A DNA stretch of 64,000 bases, taken from the NCBI RefSeq assembly GCF_036898095.1, contig NC_090730.1, positions 24,113,691 through 24,177,690 of the forward strand, read 5' to 3'. The notes beneath the pieces were generated by a model that saw nothing but the letters and a program-made list of their open reading frames with translations, was not told where the DNA came from and did no database searches. The position numbers and the translations under genes were made by a program. The DNA is from Palaemon carinicauda (Eukaryota; Arthropoda; Malacostraca; Decapoda; Palaemonidae). Position 1 is the stretch's first letter; every line of letters begins with the position of its first letter. Below are positions 1 through 11,944 of the stretch, one piece after another.

Positions 1-346
1 TAGATCTTTGTATGTTATGTAATTTTCTTTTCTAATTGTATATGGTGTCCAGCCACTCTAAATGCCCTCTCTTCAGTCAGTGATACTGTAATGAATAATT
101 TTATGGTTACACTACCATTTTGGCAGACCAAACTTCAATATCTCAAATCCAAATTTAGGGACTTTTCAGGAAAATATACACACATGTAGCTTTTATCAGT
201 GGTAAGAAAGATGGACAAATTTAGCAATGAATGAGAAGCTAAAAAAAAATAAAATTATAAGTAAGGAAGTGGAATTAGATAGATATTAAATGAAGAGCCA
301 ATATACATTTGAATGTATATTGATTATGAATACTTTATACTTAGCT
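1..346. other. AT-rich sequence, nothing identified
   Basis: AT-rich DNA left of the first DIRS element. No exon, repeat boundary or RNA gene was recognised. Confidence 0.5.
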
Positions 347-360
347 TTTTCAATATTTAA

Positions 361-517
361 CTTAGCCGGTGATTATATAGCTGCAACTCTGTTGCTCGAC
401 AGACAACTCTACGGAAAAACTCGCCAGCGATCGCTACACAGGTTGCGGGTGTGCCCAACAGCGCCATCTGTCGACCAGATACCCAGCTCTCAATGTAAAC
501 AAAGACTCAATTTTCTC
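361..517 (+). repeat. left inverted terminal repeat, DIRS copy 1
   Basis: The sequence from CTTAGCCGGTGATTATATAG to CAATTTTCTC recurs inverted at 6631-6786 with few differences. The outermost bases beyond the repeat differ between the two ends, as is usual for split-ended DIRS elements. Confidence 0.85.
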
Positions 518-739
518 TCTGTCGAGGTGTCGACAAGACGTACTTTACTCGCTGTTGCTAAACTGGAGTTTTTCACATCTATTTGGTGAAGTACTATATT
601 CTAGTTTTGAGCTTTCGCTATGCAGGTGTTTTATCTTCATCTTAAATCTTGAACTCGTTTTGGATAGATTTAATTATGGTGACAAAGAGAGTATGGACTT
701 TCTTTCACTTTTAAATGGCCGACCCTTCCCTTAGACGGA

Positions 740-1735
740 AGTGTGTTTAGGATTTTAGTAATTATCTTATCACGTTATATATTTTATATCTCTCCGCCTT
801 TATTAGGCCTCTTCGATTAACTTTCCATTTATTATAAACATATAAAAATAAATTTTAATGTTTTGTTTATATGCGACCGTTCCTGGGAGTAGGCGGTCCT
901 AACTTGGAAACCGAAGTTAATCAACGTTGAGCCCTTTATATCGTAATTAGCTTTTAAGGAGCTAAGGATTTAAAACTTTTTAAATGTAATATTTTATGAA
1001 AGAATTTCTTTGATAGTCTTCGTACTGTTTTCAAAGATGAACTAACGTTTAGTTTATTTATGCTACGCAGTTGTTGACGTTCAGGACGTTCAACATGCGC
1101 TCTATCGTTACGACAGAGAGAGAGTGTATCACGGTTTCACTTTGCAGTAAGAGTAAATCGATTCTGACGTTTTGTTCATTCTTTCTTTGCTTAAATGTTT
1201 TAAATTCTATTTTAAAGGAACTTTTTATTTGAAAAACCTTTCAGTTTTTTCCTTTAGTCAAATAACATGTTTTTTGACGAAATATAATTGGGCTCTTCTC
1301 TTAGGTGCGAAATCAAGAGAGAAAGAGAGAGAGAGATAGAGACGGAGGGAGAGAGAGGAGAGAAAACGTTCCGTTCAAGCGGGTAACGTTGTTCTCGAGT
1401 TACTCTCGTCCCTAGTCGCTGTACGGGGAGGAAGAATAAAACGTTTTTAGTTTTTTATTCTCGTCCCCAGGCTATGTGCGGTGAGAGATTGAAAACGTAG
1501 TTTATATGAACTAGTGTTTAGTCTCTTTCCCAGCCACTGATTTTTTTTTATCTTAAAATACGTTTTCTGTTTTTTGCTGGTATTAATGAGCTTGCATTAT
1601 ACGACTGATTTCGCAATTACTACCTTTTAATGAAGGGTAGAATTGCGTGTTTCCGGTAGAAATCAGTTAAAGTTTCGATTTCAGTGAAATAAGTGCAAAA
1701 CAGAAAATCGAAGTGATAAAGTGATATGCGCAAAG
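740..1735. other. foreign or alternative segment inside DIRS copy 1
   Basis: AT-rich sequence with a GA-rich stretch at 1315-1360. It has no counterpart in copy 2, where the initiating gag region (12499-12960) lies. It replaces the zinc-motif N terminus of gag. No ORF or terminal repeat inside identifies it. Confidence 0.5.
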
Positions 1736-3325
1736 TGTTACAGTGTTGCGTCCGAGGGTTCGTCTGTTCGTGCCTGTCGTTCACCTAGTCCGGGACCTCT
1801 TGCATGCTCCCAAGCCCAGGGGAGAAGTAATGTCAAACGACTTATGGGTTCGAGAGGCCTTGATCAACGAACAGACGTTTTCCCTCTATGGTATCGGGTG
1901 TATCTTACCAAGATCTCCCCTACCATAAGACGAGAGAGACGTTGTTTCTCCTCGTCATCCGAAGGCTTTTCGCATAAGAAACCTGTCACAAGGTTTCGAA
2001 GCCCTTAAGCGAAAGTCAGTCCTTTCAGGACAGGTCCAGCGTCCTGGTTACAACCATTAGGACAGCTCTGACCCTATGCAGTCATCGGATAACTGCTCGC
2101 CGCCTAACAAAAGCGTAACACAGACTCCGAGAGTCTTTTTTTGTTGGCAAAGTGTTGCGGTCACAGACGTTACCCTCGTCTCTTACCACAACCATTTCCG
2201 TTGATCCTTAATGGGTTGTATGGCAAGACATGCAGTATATGCTTGCCTTCCTTATGGAAGACTATTCTGCCGATTAGTCCGTTGAGTCTAGCCGTTTATC
2301 TCATCGATATCCTGGCTTTCAGCCAACCTAACGTTCCTTTGTGCTTACTGTTGACGTTGGCGTAGCTTAGTCTCGTCAGTCAGGTTGTTTAGAACCACAC
2401 TCGATGCGGTCTCGTGTGGTTCTTCAGCCGCATTTGGACGTTAGGCCACTTGCTGATGCTCCTAGTTGACGTTTAAGATGTTCACTAACAATCGGAGTTG
2501 ACTTGTTTTGACGCTGTGCGTCAACCTCCGCATTCTGGAGTTGTTTTGACTGCTCAGTCTAGGCAGTCAAAGCAGTCTCGAGTGGACGCTGTGAGTCCTC
2601 ACGCACCTGTTGTGGTTGACAGTTCAGTTGTTGACAGTTCACAGACTGTCAAGCTGTTACATGACGTTGCGTTCTGGTCCGCTACTAATGCACCAGTGAG
2701 TGTGGACTCTGCTTGTAAAGCATTGCCACCACGGTAGGTCTCTCCCTTGCTTGAGACTCAGCTTTTATCGGACAAGGTTCCTGTAGATGAGGAAGTTGCT
2801 GTTCCCCCTCCTACTGATATTCCCTTGAGGACTCTGTCAGATGGAGAGGAGCCTAAAGCTGCTTAGCCCCCTATGGACTTTAATTAAATCATGATGATTT
2901 TTTTAAGGATCTTTGTCCGGATTTTTTGTAACTGCTGCTCCTCGTTCGCCTAAACGTCAGAGCTTACACTAGGCCTAGCTACTTCGAAGCCGTTGTTTTT
3001 AAGCTAGTGCTCTCTCGCTCTCCTAGAGAGCTTTACGTTGGCTAGGCGACTGGTTTTTCACCAGGAGGAGTTTGGGGGATACAGCCTTTGCTTTCCCTTC
3101 TTTTAAACTGGTTTATAGAGCGAGAGTCTGATATGACACGAGAGAAGTTCTCGGCTTGGGAGTTCATGCCTCAGCCCAGATAGACTTCTCAATTCTCGTA
3201 GACTCTCCCTGGCGCCTGGCCAGGAGAGGCTCCAAGTTTTTTACAGGTCAACTTCACAGCTGTTTTCGAGCCTTTGAAGTTTTGCTGTACAATTATGTCA
3301 TACATAACAAGGCTTTCAGGGATGG
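1736..3325 (+). pseudogene. decayed DIRS gag, older segment
   Basis: Aligns by eye with copy 2 gag from about 12975 to 14560. It includes the conserved cue around GGACCTCTTGCATGCTCCCA and, near 3130-3310, the later gag part. Multiple stops, frameshifts and substitutions break the frame. It is much more diverged than the segment that follows, so it is probably an older element joined in by recombination. Confidence 0.7.
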
Positions 3326-3960
3326 TAAGCAGTACCGCCTCAGTCGCTAACCCCGTCTGTTGCCGCACCTGCTCCCGTAGACCCTAAATGGGCTTTGCTG
3401 CAAGACATGCAGTCCAAGCTTGCGTCCTTGATATAGGACTTTAATGCGGAGAAGGTTGCTACCGAACCTTCTGGCCAACAACCTTCCAACCGGTCGGTTG
3501 TGCGCCCTGTTGACGCTGAGGTAACCTACTCGCGTCTGCCAGTTGAGGTGGTTCCTCCACCGATGCGACCCAGTGTGGGTTGCCAGCCGCACGTTGACGT
3601 TTAGCGACGCTCGGAGGTGGTTGTTGACATTCAGGACGTTCAACAACCAGCAGAGGTGACTTGTTTTGACGCAGTGCGTCAACCTCAGCAACCCGGTAGG
3701 GTGTTGACTGCACAACCCAGACGGTCTAGACAGTCTCGGGTTGACGCTGTGCTTCCTCGCGCACCCATGGTTTTTGACAGTTCACAGACTGTGCAGCAGT
3801 TCCATGATGTTGCGTCCGGCTCCGTCACGCATGCACCAGTGCGACCGGACTCAGCGAGCCAGACGTTGCCCACTCCGTTGCCGTTTCCTCATCAGTTTTC
3901 GGATGAGGAACCCTCTGATGAGGACGTTGCTGAACAACAAGACGATCAGCCCCCAGAATA
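3326..3960 (+). pseudogene. DIRS gag, younger duplicate segment
   Basis: Starts in sequence corresponding to copy 2 at about 13365, which lies upstream of where the previous segment ended, so this part of gag is present twice. Similarity to copy 2 is high through 3955. It has a few stops (for example within GATATAGGAC near 3430 and TTTAGCG near 3600). It then fuses directly to the RNase H region. Confidence 0.75.
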
Positions 3961-5020
3961 GATCAAGCCCTGCTATCCATCCAGAAGATGCTGAAGAAGG
4001 AACGCTGCTCAGTCAGGCTGTGGATGAGTCTGGTAGGGACGCTGTCATCCGTGGAACAATTTGTGTCACTAGGAAGACTACACCTCCGTCCTCTTCAATA
4101 CCATCTAGCTTTTCACTGGAAAAAGGACAAGACGCTAGAAGCGGTCTCGATCCCGGTTTCCGAAAAGATAAAGTCTTGTCTGACTTGGTGGAAGGACAAT
4201 ATCAACCTAAGAGAGGGTCTTCCCCTGGCTGTTCAGACTCCCAACCACGTTCTCTTCTCGGACGCATCGGACGTGGGCTGGGGCGCGACACTAGACGGTC
4301 GGGAATGCTCAGGACTGTGGAACTCGAGTCAGAGGAGCATGCATATCAACTGCAAGGAGCTGTTGGCAGTACATCTGGCCTTGAAAAGCTTCAAGTCTCT
4401 CCTTCGAGGCAAAGTGGTGGAAGTTAACTCGGACATCACCACGGCCTTGGCGTACATCTCCAAACAAGGAGGTACCCACTCACTGACGTTGTACGAGATC
4501 GCAAGGGACCTGCTCATCTGGTCAAAAGGTCAAGACATCTCCCTAGTAACGAGGTTCATCCAAGGCGACTTGAACGTCATAGCAGATTGTCTCAGTCGGA
4601 AAGGGCAAGTAATTCCAACCGAATGGACCCTCCACAAGGATGTGTGCAAGAGACTTTGGGCCACTTGGGGTAAAACCATCCATAGATCTCTTTGCAACCT
4701 CGCTGACCAAGAGGCTTCCTATCTATTGCTCTCCAGTCCCGGACCCAGCAGCAATACATATAGATGCTTTCCTCCTAGATTGGTCACATCTGGATCTCTA
4801 CGCATTCCCACCGTTCAAGATTGTCAACAAGGTACTGCAGAAGTTCGCCTCTCACGAAGGGACAAGGTTGACGTTAGTTGCTTCCCTCTGGCCCGCGAGA
4901 GAATGGTTCACCGAGATACTTCGATGGTTAGTAGACGTTCCCAGTAGTCTTCCTCTAAGGGTAGACCTTCTACGTCAGCCACACGTAAAGAAGGTACTCC
5001 AAAGCCTCCACGCTCTTCGT
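3958..5020 (+). pseudogene. DIRS RNase H and methyltransferase-like fragment
   Basis: Corresponds to copy 2 from about 15745 onward. The RNase H motifs are visible as FSDASDVGWGATL, INCKELLAVHLAL and VNSDITTALAYISKQGG; the usual DN of the third motif reads DI here. The frame breaks near 4672 (GGGTAAAACC against GGGGCCAACC in copy 2), after which the DLFATS and YAFPPF segments continue in another frame. The RT fingers and palm, with YLDD, are deleted. Confidence 0.8.
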
Positions 5021-6096
5021 CTGACTGCCTTCAGACTATCGAAAGACTCTCGAGAGCTAGAGGCTTTTCGAAGGAAGCAGCCAGTGCGATTGCTAGAGCA
5101 AGGAGAGCGTCTTCCATTAGAGTCTACCAATCGAAGTGGGAAGTCTTCCAAGACTGGTGCAAGTCAGTTTCTGTATCCTCGACCAGTACCTCTGTAGCTC
5201 AAATAGCTGTTTTTCTCTTATACCTGAGAAAAGGACGATCCCTTTCAGCTCCCACTATCAAGGGCTACAGAAGCATGTTGGCATCGGTCTTCCGGCATAG
5301 AGGCTTAGATCTTTCCAAACATAAAGATCTGCAAGACCTCCTTAAGTCTTTTGAGACCACCAAGGAGCGTCGTTTGGCTACCCCTGGATGGAATTTAGAC
5401 GTGGTACTAAGATTCTTCATGTCAGACAGGTTGGAGCCGTTACAATCAGCCTCCCTGAAAGATCTCACTCTTAAGACTCTTTTCCTGGTATGCTTAGCCT
5501 CGGCTAAAAGAGTCAGTGAGATTCATGCCTTCAGCAAGAACATCGGATTTTCGTCAGAAAAAGCCACTTGTTCGCTACAACTTGGTTTTCTAGCCAAAAA
5601 TGAGCTGCCTTCTCGGCCTTGGCCTAAATCCTTCGATATCCCCAGCTTATCGGAGATCATAGGCAATGAACTAGAAAGAGTCTTATGCCCTGTTAGAGCT
5701 CTTAAGTTCTATTTAAAGCGTACTAAACCTTTACAAGGCCAATCTGAAGCTTTATGGTGTTCAGTTAAGAAACCATCCTTGCCTATGTCAAAGAATGCTT
5801 GGTCAGACTTTATCAGATTGTTAATACGAGAAGCTCATTCACATCTGAGTGAGGAAGACCGAACTTTGCTTAAGGTGAAGACGCACGAAGTTAGAGCTGT
5901 AACAACTTCCGTGGCCTTTAAGCAAAATATATCTCTGCAAAGTATAATGGACGCAACCTATTGGAGAAGCAAGTCAGTGTTCGCGTCATTTTACTTGAAA
6001 GATGTCCAGTCTCTTTACAAGAACTGCTACACACTGGGACCATTCGTAGCAGCGAGTGCAGTAGTGGGTGAGGGCTCAACCACTACAATTCCCTAA
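4948..6096 (+). CDS. DIRS tyrosine recombinase (open, copy 1)
   Basis: An open frame runs from just after a stop at 4945 to TAA at 6096; the first internal Met is at 5275, so the true start is unclear. It carries an N-terminal SAM-like DNA-binding part (VYQSKWEVFQDWC and SAPTIKGYRSML). The catalytic part has AKRVSEI (first Arg), HEVRAV (His-x-x-Arg box) and a terminal YW-SKSVFASFYLKDV segment with the nucleophile Tyr. In DIRS elements this enzyme inserts a circular DNA intermediate without an integrase and without target duplication. Only this domain of copy 1 looks intact. Confidence 0.8.
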   Translation, partial: SSSKGRPSTSATRKEGTPKPPRSSSDCLQTIERLSRARGFSKEAASAIARARRASSIRVYQSKWEVFQDWCKSVSVSSTSTSVAQIAVFLLYLRKGRSLSAPTIKGYRSMLASVFRHRGLDLSKHKDLQDLLKSFETTKERRLATPGWNLDVVLRFFMSDRLEPLQSASLKDLTLKTLFLVCLASAKRVSEIHAFSKNIGFSSEKATCSLQLGFLAKNELPSRPWPKSFDIPSLSEIIGNELERVLCPVRALKFYLKRTKPLQGQSEALWCSVKKPSLPMSKNAWSDFIRLLIREAHSHLSEEDRTLLKVKTHEVRAVTTSVAFKQNISLQSIMDATYWRSKSVFASFYLKDVQSLYKNCYTLGPFVAASAVVGEGSTTTIP

Positions 6097-6492
6097 TTCC
6101 TTATCCTTTTAATCTGTCTCTTGAAATGTTGTTTTTTTTATGGGTTGTCCGGAAGGCTAAGAAGCCTTTCGCATCCTGGTTGATTTGGCGGGTGGTCAAA
6201 GTCATTTCTTGAGAGCGCCTAGATTAGGGATTTGATGAGGTCCTGTTGTATGGGTTGCAACCCTTGATACTTCAGATCCTAGGGGTCGATCAGCATCCTA
6301 AGAGGATCGCGAGGCTCCGTAAGGAAGACGTACTTAAAAGGCAGAGTAATTGTTCAAGTCGACTTCCTTACCAGGTACCTATTGATTTTGTTTTTGTTAT
6401 TTTGATAACTTCTAAAATGAAATAAAAAACTCTTAGCTCATAAAAGTGTAAACATATATTACTGGTCTCTACCCACCATCCTGGGTGTGAAT

Positions 6493-6583
6493 CAGCTATA
6501 TAATCACCGGCTAAGTTAAATATTGAAAAATGTTATTTTGATTATAAAATAAATTTTTGAATATACTTACCCGGTGATTATAA
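6493..6583. repeat. internal complementary region, DIRS copy 1
   Basis: The first half is the reverse complement of the left outer end and the second half that of the right outer end, abutted at TTGAAAAATGTTA. It is thought to template circularisation of the linear transcript during replication. Confidence 0.85.
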
Positions 6584-6630
6584 ATTAAATGACCCTCCCT
6601 TCCTCCCCAATAGAGACGCAGTGGGACGAG

Positions 6631-6786
6631 GAGAAAATTGAGTCTTTGTTTACATTGAGAGCTGGGTATCTGGTCGACAGATGGCGCTGTTGGGCACACC
6701 CGCAACCTGTGTAGCGATCGCTGGCGAGTTTTTCCGTAGAGTTGTCTGTCGAGCAACAGAGTTGCAGCTATATAATCACCGGGTAA
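6631..6786 (-). repeat. right inverted terminal repeat, DIRS copy 1
   Basis: Inverted copy of 361-517, beginning GAGAAAATTGAGTC and running to the CACCGGGTAAG end. The inner flank carries the GACCCTCCCTTCCTCCCCAA tract seen in all three + strand copies. Confidence 0.85.
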
Positions 6787-7015
6787 GTATATTCAAAAAT
6801 TTATTTTATAATCAAAATAACATTTTTAATATAGATGGGTGAGGGAAGAAGGGACTATACTGTAATTTTTTTCTGGAGAAATATTTAAGTGCAAGACATT
6901 TTAATATTACAGTCTGCTTCCATTAGTTATGGATTCATGATCTCCAGTTTCACATATACTTGCCTATCTTAATTGGTATCATTATAAAGATAACTACTCA
7001 GAAATTCAATGAATA

Positions 7016-10000
7016 CATACATACATATACCAAAGGCACTTCCCCCAATTTTGGGGGGTAGCCGACATCAACAAGAAACAAAACAAAAAAGGGGACCTCT
7101 ACTCTCTACGTTCCTCCAGCCTAACCAGGGACTCAGCCGAGTTCAGCTGGTACTGCTAGGGTGCCACAGCCCAACCTCCCACATTTCCACCACAGATGAA
7201 GCTTCATACTGCTGAGTCCCTTACTGCTGCTACCTCCGCGGTCATCTAAGGCACCGGAGGAAGCAGCAGGGCCTACCGGAACTGCGTCACAATCGCTCGC
7301 CATTCATTCTTATTTCTAGCACGCTCTCTTGCCTCTCTCACATCTGTCCTCCTATCACCCAGAGCTTTCTTCACACCATCCATCCACCCAAACCTTGGCC
7401 TTCCTCTTGTACTTCTCCCATCAACTCTTGCATTCATCACCTTCTTTAGCAGACAGCCATTCTCCATTCTCTCAACATGGCCAAACCACCTCAACACATT
7501 CATATCCACTCTAGCCGCTAACTCATTTCTTACACCCGTTCTCACCCTCACCACTTCGTTCCTGACCCTATCTACTCGAGATACACCAGCCATACTCCTC
7601 AGACACTTCATCTCAAACACATTCAATTTCTGTCTCTCCATCACTTTCATTCCCCACAACTCCGATCCATACATCACAGTTGGTACAATCACTTTCTCAT
7701 ATAGAACTCTCTTTACATTCATGCCCAACCCTCTATTTTTTACTACTCCCTTAACTGCCCCCAACACTTTGCAACCTTCATTGACTCTCTGACGTACATC
7801 TGCTTCCACTCCACCATTTGCTGCAACAACAGACCCCAAGTACTTAACTGATCCACCTCCTCAAGTAACTCTCCATTCAACATGACATTCAACCTTGCAC
7901 CACCTTCCCTTCTCGTACATCTCATAACCTTACTCTTACCCACATTAACTCTCAACTTCCTTCTCTCACACACCCTTCCAAATTCTGTCACTAGTCGGTC
8001 AAGCTTCTCTTTTGTGTCTGCTACCAGTACAGTATCATCCGCAAACAACAACTGATTTACCTCCCATTCATGATCATTCTCGTCTACCAGTTTTAATCCT
8101 CGTCCAAGCACTCGAGCATTCACCTCTCTCACCACTCCATCAACATACAAGTTAAACAACCACGGCGACATCACACATCCCTGTCTCAGCCCCACTCTCA
8201 CCGGAAACCAATCGCTCACTTCATTTCCTATTCTAACACATGCTTTACTACCTTTGTAGAAACTTTTCACTGCTTGCAACAACCTTCCACCAACTCCATA
8301 TAACCTCATCACATTCCACATTGCTTCCCTATCAACTCTATCATATGCTTTCTCCAGATCCATAAACGCAACATACACCTCCTTACCTTTTGCTAAATAT
8401 TTCTCGCATATCTGCCTAACTGTAAAAATCTGATTCATACAACCCCTACCTCTTCTAAAACCACCCTGTACTTCCAAGATTGCATTCTCTGTTTTATCCT
8501 TAATCCTATTAATCAGTACTCTACCATACACTTTTCCAACTACACTCAACAAACTAATACCTCTTGAATTACAACACTCATGCACATCTCCCTTACCCTT
8601 ATATAGTGGTACAATACATGCTCAGACCCAATCTACTGGTACCATTGACAACACAAAACACACATTAAACAATCTCACCAACCATTCAATTACAGTCACA
8701 CCCCCTTCCTTCAACATCTCAGCTTTCACAGCATCCATACCAGATGCTTTTCCTACTCTCGTTTCATCTAGTGCTCTCCTCACTTCCTCTATTGTAATCT
8801 CTCTCTCATTCTCATCTCCCATCACTGGCACCTCAACACCTGGAACAGCAATTATATCTGCCTCCCTATCATCCTCAACATTCAGCAAACTTTCAAAATA
8901 TTCCGCCCACCTTTTCCTTGCCTCCTCTCCTTTTAACAACCTTCCATTTCCATCTTTCACTGTCTCTTCAATTCTTGCGCCGGCCTTTCTTACTCTCTTC
9001 ACTTCTTTCCAAAACTTCTTCTTATTCTCTTCATATGACTGACCCAGTCCCTGACCCCACCTCAGGTCAGCTGCCCTCTTTGCCTCACGTACCTTGCGCT
9101 TTACTTCCACCTTTTTCTCTCTATATTTTTCATACTTCTCTATACTATTACTCTGCAGCCATTCTTCAAAAGCCCTCTTTTTCTCTTCCACTTTTACCTT
9201 CACTCCTTCATTCCACCATTCACTGCCCTTCCTCATGCTGCCTCCAACAACCTTCTTGCCACATACATCACTTGCAATCCCAACAAAATTTTCTTTTGCT
9301 AACTTCCACTCCTCCTCTAAATTACCAGTTTCTCTTACTCTCACCTCGTCATATGCCATTTTCAACCTTTCCTGATATTTACTTTTTACCCCAGGTTTTA
9401 TTAGCTCTTCAACCCTCACTAGCTCCCTTTTACATCCACCTACTCTATTCCCCCACTCTTTTGCTACAACCAATTTTCCTTCCACCAAAAAATGATCAGA
9501 CATACCGTTAGCCATACCCCTAAACACGTGCACGTCTTTCAATCTTCCAAACATTCTTTTAGTTATCAACACATAATCCATTAATGCCCTTTCTACTACT
9601 CTTCCATTTGCCACTCTTACCCATGTATACTTATTTTTATCTTTCTTTTTAAAAAAGCTAGCACTTATTACCATCTCTTGTTCAACACACATATCTACCA
9701 GTCTCTCACCACTCTCATTTTCACCTGGTACGCCATACTTCCCAATGACACCTTCTACCTCTCCAGCGCCCACTCTAGCATTTAAGTCACCCATAACAAC
9801 TACATAATTCCTTCTACCCAGTCCTTCTACACACCTAGTTAATTCATTCCAAAACTCATTCCGCTCTTCTTCTTTTTTTCACTACCTGGCCCATACGCAC
9901 TGACAAACGCCCAACATTCCCTACCCAACCTAACCCTTACCCACATTAACCTAGATGATATCTCCTTCCATTCCACTACTTTACCTGTCATCCATTCACT

Positions 10001-10394
10001 CAGCAATAAAGCCACACCTTCTCTCGCTCTTCCCTTTTCAATCCCAGACACTCTACCAGACATTTCACCAAACATCACTTCACCCTTTCCTTTCATCTTT
10101 GTCTCACACAAGGCCAATACATCCATCCTTCTACTTCTAAACATACTTCCAATCTCACATCTTTTACTCTCTATCGTACTACATCCACGCACATTCAAAC
10201 ACCCCAAAACTAGAGTGCGGGGAGCAGTCACTCTCCCCCCAGCTCCATCTCTTTGTTGCTGTCTCATAGGATTTTTTTACAGGAGAGGGGGTTCCCAGCC
10301 CCCTCGTCCCGTCCCTTTTAGTCGCCTCTTACGACACGCAGGGATAACGTTGGCGCTATTCTAATTGTTTTATGCCCCCGCAGCATGTTAAAAT
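7016..10394 (-). mobile_element. RTE-like LINE, near full length
   Basis: Non-LTR retrotransposon on the minus strand with endonuclease and reverse transcriptase in one reading unit. The 5' end near 10394 has a GC-rich leader whose complement contains the ACACGCAGGGATAACG tract. The 3' end shows a short TATG-type tail (7012-7030). AATGAATA flanks it at 7008-7015 and 10395-10402, a plausible 8-bp target duplication, though the sequence is low in complexity. The coding part is broken in several places, so it is inactive. A younger truncated sister lies at 58307-59590. Confidence 0.88.
7273..10267 (-). pseudogene. LINE endonuclease-reverse transcriptase, broken
   Basis: Read on the minus strand. 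The segment 10267-9839 gives the start of an apurinic-type endonuclease (GCLNVRG, ALCETKMKG, VSAYGPG). The segment 9794-8622 gives its end (MGDLNARVG, SDHFLVEG) and a basic linker. The segment 8585-7743 gives the RT, with FMDLEKAYDRVDRE, GLRQGCVMSP and LLFADDTVLV. The segment 7839-7273 gives a C-terminal domain with RGRPRFGWMDGV. Breaks are a frameshift between 9839 and 9794, a TGA near 8622 in the pre-RT region, and a frameshift near 7840. The clade call RTE-like rests on the single ORF and overall order; a related clade is possible. Confidence 0.85.
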
Positions 10395-10402
10395 AATGAA
10401 TA

Positions 10403-11043
10403 AGATACAAAATGATAAGGAAGTAATACATTGAGAGCCCAAGATAACTATCCCATCTTCCACCATGAAAGAAAACTTCCTTCCTGCTCCCCTACCTCAC
10501 CCCGAGGTTAGAAGTGTTAAGGGCAAGGCAACTATCCTCTAAATCTTTTATACAAATAGATTAAAAATATGTGAAGAATTTGTGTATCTAATATTGTCCT
10601 ATTGTGATAGTTTTAGAAAGATTTATATAGAAAAGGTATATGATTTTTTTACAAGTAACTAGGATTAATAATGATTATAGATTTTATATGTATTCTAAAT
10701 TCATACTTTTTCATAAGAATAACACAAGCTTATGATGAAATAAAAGCATTCAACTTCCTAACCACCTACTTTAGAAATATTTTCATTCATTCCTGTACCA
10801 GCAATTACAAAAGTCATTCCCAACCCTAATGGTCAAAAGATTGCTCACCTATTTCTAAACCCAGAGTGTACGTTCCGAAGAAGGAGAATAATTTTTATTA
10901 AAACTGATATGAACATATAGACATTATTTTTTGAATTGGAGATGTTTGATGTCACCAGTTTGCCACGTTTAAAATGTCTTGAAGAAAAAGTTGTAAATTT
11001 ATGGTTACATAGCAAAGTTATAACAAGGTCAGTATTAGCTTTT
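10403..11043. other. AT-rich spacer, nothing identified
   Basis: No exon or repeat edge recognised between the LINE and the next retroposon. Confidence 0.5.
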
Positions 11044-11044
11044 A

Positions 11045-11089
<45 letters not shown>

Positions 11090-11612
11090 CACTAGCTAAG
11101 CTACAGCCCTATTTGGAAAAGCAACATGCTATAAGCCTAAGGGCTCCAACAGGGAAACTAGCCCAATGAGGAAAGGCATTAAGGAAATAGATAGAATAGT
11201 GTGCTTGAGTATATTCTAACCCAAAACAGGGAAAGACCATGGTACAGAGGTTATGGCACTATCCAAGGTTAGAGAACAATGGTTTGATTTTGGAGTGTCC
11301 TTCTCATCAAAGAGCTGCTTACCATAGCTAACGAGTCTCTTCTACCTTTGCCAAGTGAAAAGTAGCCACTGAACAATTACAGTGCAATAGTTAACCCCTC
11401 GAGTTTAGAATTTTTGGTTATCTTGTTTTAGAGTTTTCAGGTGTATGAGAGAAGATAATGTGGAAAGAATAGGCCAGACTATTCTATGTATGTGTAGGGA
11501 ACAGAAAAATGAGTTGTAACTAGAGAGGGATCCATTGTAGTACTCTCTGGCTAGTCAAAGTGCCCAATGGAAGTATCTTAGTGGGTGGCTGATGCCTTGG
11601 CTAAAACACACG
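11044..11612 (-). mobile_element. short LINE-tail retroposon (SINE-like)
   Basis: Sense strand is minus. The 3' end carries an ATT/AAT microsatellite (11044-11088) next to the complement of AACTAGGGTTGTAGCTTAGC-like tail sequence. The body includes the CCATGGTACAGAGG, CAATGGTTTGATTTTGGAGTG and AGAGGGATCC marks that recur at 26494, 34445, 59591 and elsewhere. It encodes no protein. The tail matches the 3' end of the LINE fragments at 42441 and 53568, so that LINE's machinery probably mobilised it. Confidence 0.75.
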
Positions 11613-11944
11613 CACACACATATAGCTAATACTGACCTTGATATAACTTTTCTGTTTATATATTACCATAAATTTACAACTTTTTCTGTAAGTCACTTTA
11701 AACGCGGCAAATGGAAAACAAACATCATCAACAATGTCTTATGTATATATAATGTATATGCAGTACCTACAAAAGTAACCATCCGTACCTTGCAATTAAA
11801 TGGAGAAATTTATTAATGTTGACAATAGAACATTAAACGACTGTGATGGGTTCATTTTATATCTTGAACTCAGTAGCTTGTATATTCATTACTGTGTCCT
11901 TGGTAGGAGACCAAATTTCTGATAATTATCATACTCTATTTTAG

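Larger units (their letters stand above)
347..6823 (+). mobile_element. DIRS retrotransposon copy 1 (chimeric, RT deleted)
   Basis: Outer boundaries come from the internal complementary region (6493-6583), which reads as the reverse complement of the joined outer ends; this gives TTTTCAATATTTAAC at 347 and AAAATAACAT at 6823. Inverted terminal repeats are about 361-517 and 6631-6786. Inside, a region unrelated to copy 2 (about 740-1735) interrupts the 5' part. An old gag segment (1736-3325) is followed by a second, younger gag segment covering part of the same region (3326-3960). The element then jumps at 3958 to the RNase H region, losing the RT active site. RNase H, methyltransferase-like and recombinase parts follow and are closely similar to copy 2. 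No target duplication is expected for DIRS and none is seen. Confidence 0.9.

Noticed and set aside
347..6823. LTR retrotransposon or endogenous virus
   Set aside because: Terminal repeats are inverted, an internal complementary region is present, and a tyrosine recombinase replaces integrase, so the element is DIRS type.
8918..9511. 197-codon + strand frame
   Set aside because: Antisense shadow of the LINE endonuclease-RT linker, rich in Ser/Leu/Pro as expected from the complement of Lys/Glu-rich coding sequence.
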